Shown here: piece by piece, positions 1-11,641 of the stretch
Layout of the letters: the number at the start of each line of letters is the position of its first letter
Numbering within the stretch: position 1 is the first letter of the stretch
DNA from: Albula goreensis
Taxonomy: Eukaryota > Chordata > Actinopteri > Albuliformes > Albulidae
Length of the DNA stretch: 64,000 nucleotides
Direction of reading: 5' to 3'
NCBI GenBank assembly: GCA_022829145.1
Contig: CM040744.1
Span: 8,901,001-8,965,000 of the forward strand
Program-made: the position numbers and the translations under genes
Notes under the pieces: generated by a model
What the model saw: the letters and a program-made list of their open reading frames with translations, nothing else
The model's database searches: none
Told to the model about the DNA's origin: nothing

Positions 1-92
1 CAATGTCACGCAGTGTGAGCTATATGAATTTTATCCATCTAAATTTCAATCTATCTTTTCATCTATATATGTATTCCATTATATATGTATGG

Positions 93-120
93 GTGTGTGT
101 GTGTGTGTGTGTGTGTGTGT
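93..120. repeat. (GT)14 microsatellite
   Basis: Perfect alternating GT run, with a short AT-rich run before it. Confidence 0.97.
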
Positions 121-453
121 AGCATGACAGCAAGGTAATCCATATGTTATACCTTTTCCAGTCACCAGATACTGAACCTAGTTTGGCATTTATTGGATAT
201 TATGTAATATAAGGTCCCAGACAGCGTCTCCACTTCCATAAACTAAGCGTAAGTGGATTGCCTTTCTCATGAAAGAGTGGTGTCTCACTCCTCCGCTCCT
301 ACAGAATTCAGTGTGTAAGACTGTAACCCACGGAGAATAAAAGCTACCCTGGCCGAACGCAGTGACCCAACACCTTACTTCATTAAGTGATAAGATTTTC
401 ATTGCTGTTTATACCTTTTAATCACCTACATGAATAAAAATAAGAGGCAGCAT

Positions 454-475
454 GAGAGAGAGAGAGAGAGAGAGA
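454..475. repeat. (GA)11 microsatellite
   Basis: Perfect alternating GA run. Confidence 0.97.
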
Positions 476-1179
476 TGCGTCCCACTTAAATAGCCAATAT
501 GCTTAATGTCATGTGTAATAGCATGTGCATATTATTCGGTTATATGATTAGTCAGAGAAAATGTAGAGGCTCATAAGTGAAGTGTCTCTTTTATGACTTA
601 TAACAGATATTTATTGGATAATGAGATCATGAGAGTAAGATTAATACTACATCCTCTCAAATCAAGCACACATAATGTACAGCTCAATTAAGTAGTATAT
701 TTAAATACCACATGCACATACCTACATAACTATTCCATTTAAATGGGCTGTAAGTAATTGGAAAGTTTTCCCACTTATCTTCACCAAGTGTATAACATCA
801 TTAGCTTTAAACCTTTTACTGGAAACCGTTTTGTTTTTTATTTCATATTCTGAAGAGAAATTGGTGTTATCTGCTTCCTTTTAATTTATAGAGTTCACCC
901 GGTATGGAGCTCCTCACAAATACAACATAAAACATAAAAATAATCACAACAATCTCCAGTTTATAATGAAATATGAAAGTAAAATGCAAAGAGAGTAATT
1001 AACGATTTCAGTGATAGCAAGCTATGGTCTCTCAGTGATAACAGTGCCACTGTAATTATGACACATTTTACAGTTATATAAATGTGCAATGTGTAAAAAA
1101 ATAACCTTTGGATAGGTAAGCTAAAATATATGGAATTTGCTTTGGATTAGACCATGTACTAAATGCCAAGAGGTGTTTT

Positions 1180-1505
1180 GGCACCTGGGGGAACTGCAGA
1201 TGTCAAAATTCAATAATATGGGTCACTAGGCGCCTCATCCCGTTAAGACACGATCCCGGTGTGTGGATGAATCTCACAGTCTGGTACTGAATCTGTGCCA
1301 GTACCAACTATGGCCAGAGTCCCACTGGGTAGCATGTAATTGGCCCTACCATTGCTAAGGGAACAGAGAGATTTCAGTGAGTTGGACATCTGTGTCTCCT
1401 CACACATCAGCGCCCTCTCTGGTTAAGAGGGTCCAAAAGTCAACTCGCACAAGCTATGCTTGAGAAAGCGCAGCACACCGAAGTGAGACAAAGCTGTATC
1501 TTCCT
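1180..1505. repeat. possible SINE-like dispersed repeat
   Basis: A block of balanced composition, sharply bounded by AT-rich intron. It holds CGCCTCATCCCGTTAAGACA, GGTACTGAATCTGTGCCAGT and a CAGCGCCCTCTCTGGTTAAG box. The style (GGGACTC box, CTTAACGGG words on the minus strand) resembles tRNA-related fish SINEs, but no clean A/B box pair was found. A database search would decide. Confidence 0.35.
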
Positions 1506-4500
1506 TCCTTCACTCTGGGAGAGCACAGTACCCTCCCAGACTGACAGAGGAGGCTGCAGATCTGAGCAAACATAAATGGGCATTCCATACCCAACATCAC
1601 ATTCTACTTATTTCCACACTGTTACTGAAATTCAGTTTGGGTATGAAAAATTACTGTAGAGCAGCACAGAGCATCACCCTGAATTTTAAACAGCTCCTCT
1701 GAATACAGACCACACCATAAATATCAATACGTTTTGCTTTCACAAATTCTGGTTGTCTTGCCCATCTAAAACCTACCTGAGTGTCTACTGTACATTAGCA
1801 TAACGTTTTCTTATTGCAGTATTCTTTTCATGTGACCTGTTAAGCTCCACCAACCCAATCCTCTTCTCCATTTCTGGCTCTCAAGCTAGGGTTACTACCC
1901 CCCTGTTTATTATTCACAGAGTTCTATAACACAGAGATCAATTAAATGTCCATTTTAATTCTTCTAATCTCCAAGGGATTCACCACAAATAAAATAGGTC
2001 ATGTACGACCTGCCCATGCACAGTTTAAATATAATTTTCCAATTTGAAAGTTAATTAGTAGATGAAAATAAAAACATGCAGCGTTTTGTATTCTATTCTA
2101 CCAATGCTAAGAATATATGAAGGATGAGACAACCTGCTCCTTGAAAATGAGGCTGGAGAAATGGGTACAAATGCTGGAGGCAGACCAACCCATTTTCTGA
2201 TTGTGATATTGATTTTCAAAACTATGGCCTGGATTCAATAAACATTTGTCCTCAGCGCTGGCTCACAATTAAAACAGTGTTTCAGTGTTTGTCACAGACA
2301 CATTTTGGCAGACTGAGAAAACACAAATTATATCACCAAACTGAAATTGTGAAGAAAAACTAACAGTTCCATCAATTTGATAGTGAAGGTCTAAGGAAAT
2401 GTTAACTGAATCCATATCTCTTTGTATCTGATACCTGATAAGTTTATTTGCTTTGGGGTAACAAGGTCTCTACTATTGGCTGAAGATATAGCCAATCACT
2501 GAACAGCCATAGAGTTTGGAAAAATACTAATTTTGACTGTATAAAGTTTTATTTTTCAGTGACACAAAGTGGAGCTTGTGGGGGAATGAAACCTTCGGAA
2601 AACACATTTGCATTCCGCCGAGTGCATACGTCTGTCATCCTGAACAATTGTATCCGCTCTAAAATCTAATCACTTCTGCCTTTTCCCATAGGCAATCATT
2701 TCACAAAGTTCGATCAAATCTGTTTAGAACTCCTTTCAGCCACCCTGTTCACACAGACACACAGGAGCCATAGTATTACCTCTACTCCACTTTAAGCAGC
2801 AAATCTTGTTCTACTGCCTCAGAAAACTAAACTAAAACAAATTTTAAAAATCATGTAAATCAGCTTTATTTCCTGCAGTCACTTGAAATTGTGTATCTTC
2901 CTACTGTCAGTGATTAAGGGCTACCTCAGTATACCAATATTGTTTTGCCTGCAAGATGAAACGAAGAGCTTCCATCTGAACCATTTTTCTTTCCAAGTTG
3001 TCATATTTCCAATCTGATATTTACAAAATCACCAAAAAGTGCATATTGAAAATTCCCTTCAGTGGCAACAAGACACAAGAATGGGTCAGAAACACAAGTT
3101 AACTTAAACAAGATATCTCTTGAGACAGAGAACTCTTGTTTGAAAATGTTAGTCAAACAGAAATACTAATTTTACTTGTTCAGGTAAGAATGATGCAAAA
3201 TGTACAAAAGCTACAGTTGCTCAAAAATCTTTTTTTTTTTTTTCAGTTCAGACCATGATCAGGATGTTCAATTCTCTCTATTGGAAAATAAATCAGTCAC
3301 ATCTCACTGTTTTATGATTATCCTTCACAGATAAAGATGTCCCATGCAATCGAGCCATGAGAGAACGCAGTAATTGAATAGTCTGCTGAGGAAAGGGTAA
3401 TACAATCAGCCTGTATTTCTAACAGATACACTGAAACACTTACACTACGCAATGAAATCCCAATCACACAAGACAGCTATTCACCAGAGGAGCCTCAAAT
3501 ACATTTTTAAAAAGACCAAAGCTTTCACCCAAGTTAGCCCTCACATGCAATTCCAGAAAAGAGTATATGGGACTGTTGCATTCATTTGACATCAAGGGCT
3601 AATCCAGTAAACTGCCAGCTCTATTTGAAGCAATGTCAGGAGTTCAAAAATATATGGCATTAATAATAACAGCATAATGACATCCAATACGGCAAAAAAA
3701 GAGCAAAGTCTTCCTTCAGTTAAAGTAAAGGGAGAAAAATAAGCCAACAGAAAGGTGTTCAGTTTAGCTTCCTTTCCACAGCTTCAAGGCACTCTCAAAA
3801 GAGGATAATTAGGTTTTTAAAACTGCCTTTAATTAGTATTGCACATCAGTCGATAGATTGAACAAAAAAACAAAGCGGCCTTCATCTGGGCATGACAAAC
3901 AAAGAAGATAATACTATCTCACATTTCATTTTGTTTGAGTACATTTTTTTATATGATATGAGAATATACAGCTGATGTTAGAATAAACATCTGTTCCTCA
4001 GTCAGACCTCGAGCTTTTGACGTTTTCAGATATAAAATCCATTTGATTTCAGGCTACAATAACCTCCAGTATTTCTTCAAGAGATACTAAATGTGATTAA
4101 TTTCACAAAAAGAAAGAACAGACGCTGCATGGAAATATCAATGCAAGGAGATTTTAAATTTAGGCAGCATATTGAATTTTCATATTCAGTAATATCTTCT
4201 GTTGTTTCTTTGTGGAAAAACAATAGTAACCAACTTTTAACACGTTTTGCAAGCTATGCAGTTATGACAAACAGAGAAGCAAGTGATGAATATACTATCT
4301 CATGCTCAATAGTTTGAAAGGCAAGTGTCTATCAAAACTAACATATCTCCCATTTATAGGAAGAAGGGAAGGCCATTTGCTTCTCTTCCCACTGAATGTC
4401 AATAATAAATGTCAATTTTCAGTTCAATGCATTTTATCTCTTGGCTTAAAGGTGTATGCCTACCCATGAAAACTCAAGAGTGTACTTTCGTTTCAAAGTC

Positions 4501-7154
4501 ATTAATTGCTTCATTCAGGCAATTCATCAGATGTATCCTGAGCCAGAGCAAAAATTGTTCATAGATTTTAACATATTCGATTTCAAAATCCCTATCTCTA
4601 GTATAGACGTATCTCAACAACTGAGAGTAAGGGTACAGCATCACAACTGAATGGTACAGTGCATTGGTGCATGTAGAATACAATTTCTTTCCATGGGAAT
4701 ACTGCACATAGTGATAACTAAGGTACCCTGATTTAGCTTTTTTATTTTTTACATGAAACAACCATGAACAAGACTGATGGATATTTCAAAAATATGTACC
4801 AGTAGCTGGCTCACAGACTATGATTATATTTCTGAAAAAATATTTGGGATATATAAAAACTAATCACCAAACTAGCAAGCTAGCTAGCATCATCAACACT
4901 GAGTTGAATATATAGCTAATACTTCACTGTGTGTTTTTTGTTTATCAAATATAATGCCAGCTCAGGGTTAGATCTGAAGCCTTTGGATTCATGTACTTCT
5001 CTCAGTATGAAAATTCAACACCAACAATCAACCTTGTTTTCCCTAGCTCTGTGTGTGGAACCGGGTCTTCTGAATGTCGTAACGGTCACCTCAATTTAGC
5101 TTGGAACCAAGCGTCTGCTAAGGACTTGCTCAGACATGGAGTGGTGATTCCCATTATTGTGCAGTTAATATGGGAAATCTCACCCAATACCCCTAACTGA
5201 AAATAACTCACAATGACTAATGTTGAGATGCTCTGCAACAGGGACAATGCAAATTACAAAGCACTATCAAAAGCACTATCACTTTTGATTTAAGAACTTT
5301 ATCTTAACTTACAAATCTTACACATACCCACTTTAAATATTCTCATCTGACAAGCCTTGTTGAACTACAGTGCAGTTTTATGTTTTATGAGACTGTGAGG
5401 TGTTTTCTGTTACCTAAATCTTAAGCCCGTTTCTACGCCTCAAGTCTTGTGACCATATTAGGCTTGGCTTGCATCCATAGACAGACGCATTAGCTTTCGG
5501 TTGTCAATTCAGCTCAGTAAATGCAGTTACTGACTAAATGGTGACTTCAGTCAAAAAAAGGCAAAACAGAATGAGCATCAGGAAAGCTGCCATCCTTTGT
5601 GGTACAGCCAGCAAAAATGCTAGTCCTAAAATCCAACCCGACCATGCCAACACAATGGCCAGGTGTCCTGTGGGGAAAACCAGAATTGGATACAGCATTT
5701 CTCAGGAAGGAATAGTGTCAGCTGGCAAGGTTTCCCCAGCTTGATTGGAGGAAGCAAGGTGAGTGACTCATCTGGCCAATCAGGTGACTGCTGTCTGCCT
5801 GCATCTGTGCACAGTACAATCCTGTAATGAAATTACTGCACAGCCCAGCTGCACGAACCTCAGAGGAACTAGATGTTACTCTGTGCTGATTTTAATTGGC
5901 AGGCGACATAGCAATGCCCTTCAAGCGCCCTTCAAACTCCATTCCCCTCTGCATCCATCACTGCATCTCTTCTGTCACTGACTCTCTACAGTCACTATCC
6001 CCCACAGTCACTTCCCTTTGAGTTTTCGCTTTGTTGCGCGCAGAAGCAGCTGCAAGTCACTATTTTCTATGAGGTGCATTATGCTCCATGAGGTGTACTG
6101 TAGCTCCCCCTGCTGGCCTCAGGACAATGTAGGCAGTTGCAAAAATTGTGAAATTAACTCAACTACCACAACTTTCAAATTTCATTAAGGCCCTCCCCTA
6201 GTGGCCCCTGCTGGCATCTTGAATTGTATGGCCTAATGTGTGACACCTACAACTGATGAGACACAGTAGTATCATGACACCAAAAATGTGAAGAACTACA
6301 ATACATTACCAGTAACTCACAAATTTGAAACAATCATTTTATTAGTTGAAACAAGTCACTGATTGACAACTGATTGCAGTTCTGACCAGTTATACCAACT
6401 GATACCTCCTTATTGTAAAGAAACAAAGCACTTGCAGGTACTCTCTGTAACTATCGCAACCTATACTGAAAACTGACTTTGGGTATTTTTGTGCATTTTC
6501 GATTGCTTATTTTCAGCTCACACAAGCAATACCTTTGGGAGTGTTGAAAGAGCGGCTTCGGCCGCCTGTGTTTAAACACAGCATGAAACCGCGACCTCGG
6601 TGACCTCTCGGGTGGATTAATGCATCTTCCTGAAAGGCATCTCAAGCCAGAACAAATGAGAGTGGCGCCCTGGCTGCCCCTCCCCTGACCTGTCCAGCCA
6701 AGCGCCAAACCCATTTGTCTGAGCTCCGGGCAAAGTCCCCACAGAAGAAAAAACAAAGAGTGAGGCCCTGAGCACTACGTGGCTAGATAGAGCTACACCA
6801 AGCGAAAATGTCGGCTACACTCGTTACAATCAGAGTAAATGAGAGTAGACACACCATCTGCGAAAGACAGGTGACATCGTTGGGCAGTTCCTGTTATGCA
6901 GTTAAACTCTGGCCCAGAGACTATTTCTCTCATGGCGGGTGTAATTGAGGAAACAGAATGACACATTACTTATGTAGAACATGGCTTGAAGCATTTTGAA
7001 GAGCTGCACGTCAATCATCTTTCTACCTTGATTTTCTTTTTGTTGTTTATTTTTTGGTATTTATTTTTGAAGCCTGACAGGATTTGTCTGTTTGAATGTT
7101 GCTGCTCATTAAGACTGCAGGTGTTGTCATGGTTACTACTCTTTCAGAGACATA

Positions 7155-8322
7155 AATTACTGTGAAAATGTATTTTCCCCTTGTCTGATTTCATAGATTT
7201 TTCACACTGAATTTGGTCAGACCTTTTTATAGTTTACAGTACTGGATGTAGAGGGTGTCTAGAAGGAAAAATGATGCCAATGGTTGGTTTGGTGTGCAAG
7301 GTAATTAAGCTTGCAGTCCTCAGGTGTGAAGAAGTTATTGCTCCCATAGTTGACAAAACCCAGTCACAGGGATAATCAGAGTCCGCTGTTTGAATATGTT
7401 GGTCAAAACTCTCTGCACAATATAAATCCGACCAGTTTTCCCCTTTACCATCAGAGTGAATCTAGCACATCGATTCTACAGCCACATCAAGCTAATACTA
7501 ATTCCTGAAGACCTCTGCAAAAAACTTTTGAAGCTTACTAGTGTGGAAGGGGTTACAAAGTCATTTCTTAGGCTCTCCCAAGTTCCATAAAACAACAAAG
7601 CCTGTCCAAATTAAGGAACCTGGAGACAGAAGTGAATCTCCTGAACCTGCCAAAATATGTCCAACTTTAAACTGTCCAAGAAGTCACAAAGACTGAAGAC
7701 TGAACAACATCCAGGAGTCTGCAGGCCTCTCTCACTTTGGCTAAGACCAGTGCCAGTCATGACTCCATTACCAGAAAGAGACTGGGAAAACATGGGATTC
7801 ATGACAGAATAGCAAAAAGGAGCCACTGCACAGTAAGAATAACATGAATGCTCATGTCACATATGCCAGAAAGAACCTGGTTGGTCTTCAAGAGTTTTAG
7901 AAAGTTTCGGAATGCCCTACCACAATTCCAGACCTAAACCCCATTGAGATGTTCATGCAGGAACTGAAATGAGCAGTTCATGCAAAAAAAAACACTCACA
8001 AAAGTAATTTTAAGCAGCTCTATATGGAGAAGTAGGAAATTCCTTCACACAGCTGTGAGAGATCAATAACTACAGGAAGCATTTGGCTGCAGTCATTTCT
8101 CACAAGGTGGCATAGCCAGCTACTGAGTCTAAGAAGGTGATTAATGTTCCACATGGAGACATTGGTCATAACTTTCTTTAATAAACAAATTACAAAATGT
8201 AGTGCTATGTGTTTACTCAAGTTTGCTTTGATAATTAATATTACATTTTCATTGAAGAGCTGACAGTACAGTGTAAAAAAAAATATTGACGGGGACGGGG
8301 GGACGGGGGGGCAAATATTAGC
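7155..8322 (+). mobile_element. decayed, internally deleted Tc1/mariner-type DNA transposon
   Basis: The left end (from about 7158, TGTGAAAATGTATTTTCCCC) and the right end (about 8265-8320, ending GGGGGGGCAAATATT) are diverged inverted copies of each other and resemble the ends of fish Tc1 elements. Inside, a broken frame around 7725-7805 reads ASLTLAKTSASHDSITRKRL, then GKHGIHD, like the helix-turn-helix part of Tc1 transposase. At 7928-7951 it reads PDLNPIEM, the block around the second catalytic Asp. The middle of the transposase (about 0.4 kb) is missing and many stops occur, so it is an old non-autonomous copy inside the large ccser1 intron. Confidence 0.75.
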
Positions 8323-8764
8323 GAATCCAGGCTGGAGCAGATTTCGTCATGCCACCTAGCCTAAAATGGCTTCACAAATCAGTTTTGGCAGGGTGCTCCA
8401 GGGCGCTGTGCCCAGCTCATCAGACAGTGGACCCCTGAGGACTGATGTCTGCCACCCATCATTACGCCTCTATTATCCGTACCCACTGCAGGTAATGAGA
8501 TGTCACTAACCCTGCACACAACACCACCTCAACCCCAGCTACATCAGCCCCATTCAGCCACATCCACCTCGTCTTACCTCTCCCTCTGATATGGACACCT
8601 AACAGATACTTTTTTGGTACAGATGGGCAAGCAACAGAGCCAAGAGCCAAGAGACCGCCACAAAGCCAGAAGACTAATGACACCAAGTAGAATAAGAAGA
8701 ATAAGAAATAAGGAAAAGTGAAGAAGGATAAGGTTGAGAAATACTGAAGAGGGAGGAAGAAAAC

Positions 8765-8960
8765 AGAAAGGAAGAAATTTCATTTATCTATCACCTTTCC
8801 AAATCTCAAGGGGCTTGAAAGTGAAGGGCAGAAACTTCCACCACCATTGTTTACCACCCACCAGGGTGATGAAAGGCAGATATTTAATGCCAGATCGCTC
8901 ACAGCACACCAACTGTTTCTGATCCCTCGCCTCCGTCATGAGGGACAGCGATGAATGGAC
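8765..8960. repeat. possible dispersed repeat fragment
   Basis: Reads CCTTTCCAAATCTCAAGGGG, CTTCCACCACCATTG, CCCACCAGGGTGATG and CCAGATCGCTCACAGCACAC in order. I recall this series of words as a recurring fish repeat. It follows a purine-rich AAGAAG/GGAAGAAA stretch at 8690-8780. Identification rests on memory only. Confidence 0.35.
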
Positions 8961-11456
8961 TCAGCCCAGAAAGTTCTCCTGAATCACGATCGTGCGATGA
9001 GTGGTTATGATTCAAGCGTATGAGCCTGAGGGTGTTGTCGTGACGTGGGTCAAGTCAGATTTTCGTGATGCTCTCGCTCAGACCTTTCCAGCATTTCCAG
9101 CTTTGTGAATTCTAACTGATTTTTTGTTTGTTTGGAATACTGAGAAGCGCGAACAACAAGCTACACGGTTTGGTCGTTCCTGGTCCCATATGGAGGAACA
9201 TTATTTCCACAAGCCCGAAGCAATGTCTGATGCAGCAGGGAACAGCGGCAAAGCTTCTGACGACCTCGTCCAGACAGCAAAGCCAGAGTCCAGGGCGCGA
9301 ATTCTCTATGCTAATGCTAATATACCTCCATCCGGTCGCCTCTGCGGCTCCGCTCTCCACACTCGCAGGTGACGATGGAAACAAAAAGACTTGATTAAAG
9401 GCCTTTTCCCCTAATGTCTCATTTATTGTGCAAATTCGGGTCTGGCTGCAAAACATCCCTGGTGTTTGATGCATAAATGTTGTCTCCTAGCGGCCACAAT
9501 AATGAACAATATTTGGATGAAATAATACGCCCCGCACATTCTGTCCTAATTGCTACCATCTGCCCCTAATCAGCATGTCGGAGAGCTTTGCGGATCCCAT
9601 TCCTCATTGCATTACCTAGTCTCCCATTTGGCCAGTCCTGTTCATGTTTTCATCCCTCTGAATCAACAATGATATGAGGGGACAGTTTTCCCTTGTTTTC
9701 TACAAGACTGTAATGACGAAATTTAGCGTTTGGAACAGAATTACTCAAATTAGTGTCTCGCCTAAGGCAGAACCTATGCAAGCCACTCACTGTAAAGTGG
9801 TGTTTTTCTTTACAAACACTCATTTAAACCTGATATGCTACATTGTCATTTCATTTCCTAACATCACATACACATGAAAATATCAGTGTTATTAGGTAGT
9901 TCTTTTTAAACCAGGTTTCTTAGGTTTGCAAAAGAATTAACCTCTGTCTATGTCTGCCTTGTGTAGTCAAATGTCATTCTGGAAACATTTTAGTTCACTA
10001 ACATAGCCTCATCCCTGGTTTAATCTTCATAGCTAATCTTCATCACCAAGAGATCCCTGTTCTGTTTTGTGGACAATCCTGGGCCCTCATCAAACCAGAG
10101 AACACAGATCTCAGCATGTGAAGAACACATTGAGGGGGCCTTGTTCTTCCCACTTGATTTCTTATTTTTGAGTAGCATGCCAAAAAAACAGATATGTGGT
10201 GGGACAGGGTATGTGGTGAAAAATCTCTATATTTTCTGCATCAAACTATATGTGGAGACATATACTTGATGCAAAAGGCATCAAAGTAAATACTGCCATG
10301 GACTGCCTACAGTAAAGAGATGATCAGTTCAATATTTTTACATTTTTAAAGTTCTGCCTCTTCTGCTGCTGAATTTTTCAAGCGTTCCGAGTAGCTGACT
10401 TATTATGAATACCCATGAAGAGGTGTGATAAAACACATAACATCCGGAGTTAGCATAGAATGACAAATAGCACTGGAACTTCCTGTTACCAACTGGTCCC
10501 AGAGTAACGTAGTAAAGAGGATGGAGGGTCTATAGCTCATCTGTGATACTGCCAGGCTTATAAGGTACACCAGAACAGGTCACAGCTAACAAGACTAACT
10601 GGTCATTGCTGTAGGTGGTAAATATATTGTGATAATCTGGTTCTGCATTATACTTCCTCTTCCTGTACAGTGTCTGGAGGGAGGTAGGTGACAGCATCAG
10701 AGCCGTTCTGCCAGGAAGGCAGAATGTTCTCACAGTTGTTCTGAAAGCTGTGAGAACTACCCACCATTGCCAAAGGCCATTCACAATCTCCTGGTGCAAC
10801 TGCAAAAGATGGCTTTAGGAAATGATGGTGAATTATGGAGGATTTGTTTTGGTTTAACGGTCTTCCATGCCTCTTCTGCCGATCAGTCTTGTATTGTACA
10901 GTGTGGCCTTGGCTGGCTTTGAAATCGCTCCATACTCAAATGGCCCCATAAGCCTGACCATGCGAGGACACTGCTGGGCTTCATGTGGCCCAGCTGTGAG
11001 ATAACCGCGGGACTTTTCTGAGAATCCTGAATCACATCTCCCTCACGTCTTTCATGTGTATCCCTTTGTATGAATCACGCATTCCATTCCAGTAAATAAG
11101 TTCGATTTCTTGTGAATCAGAGAAGCAAGAGAGCAAGCAGAAGCAAACCACAAATGTAGTGCAAAACAACAACTTGTCCTATTAGAATGTACAAAAAAAG
11201 GAAGTGAAAACACAGGCATACTGTATGCAAAGCAGGTCTGGAAAATCCCACACACACAAATGGAAGAAGTACTTGTGTGAAAAGGTGTTATTTCCCCTGT
11301 CTGTTGCATAGTTCTGCAGCATTGTGAGAGGATTAAACTGATTAATTTGGTGCTGTGATTTTTATCCCTCAGTGAGAACTTAATCCCTGTCGCGGACTTC
11401 ATCACGGGCTAAGCTATTTGATCTGTGCTGTGGTGAGACATGGGCTTGCCACCTAC

Positions 11457-11641
11457 CAGGCTGCCCAGCTTGGAGGAGGACGAGCTGGTCCGCTGCTTGA
11501 GCAGGGCCTGGCCCTCGGCGCAGTGGGGTTCCTTCAGGTTGAGGTGGAGCCGCGGTCCCCCCGGCCCCTCCGACGCCGATCGTAGCCGCCTCTCCATCCG
11601 CATCACCTCGTGGTACGGGCTGACGCTGCTGCACATGGACG
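11457..11641 (-). CDS. ccser1: ccser1 exon 3
   Basis: 185 nt, entered in phase 1 (G|CG) and left in phase 0 at CTG|GTAGGT. The peptide ERRLRSASEGPGGPRLHLNL, with KQRTSSSSSKLGSL at its end, corresponds to human ERRLRSSSEGTAGSSRM and KQRAGSSSSKMNSL. The acceptor (ccacag|C) lies about 16 bases from the start of a long GT-rich repeat (minus sense), so its polypyrimidine tract is poor in runs of pyrimidine. Confidence 0.93.

Larger units (their letters stand above)
1..11456. other. ccser1 intron 3 (part), no exon seen
   Basis: AT-rich DNA. I looked on the minus strand for the next ccser1 exon (human DVLNNLGSCELDEDDLMLDL) and found nothing like it. Contents are the Tc1 fossil, the two possible repeats, microsatellites, two CTCF-like motifs and a structured GC patch at 6.55 kb. 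The short open frames at 6451-6756 and 9112-9474 have no recognisable domain. Confidence 0.6.

Noticed and set aside
6451-6756. 101-codon minus-strand open frame
   Set aside because: Unrecognised peptide over a GC-rich patch that includes a palindrome and hairpin; coding use is unsupported.
9112-9474. 120-codon minus-strand open frame
   Set aside because: No recognised domain, no splice context, and overlapping open frames on the other strand. It may be conserved non-coding DNA but nothing supports a gene.
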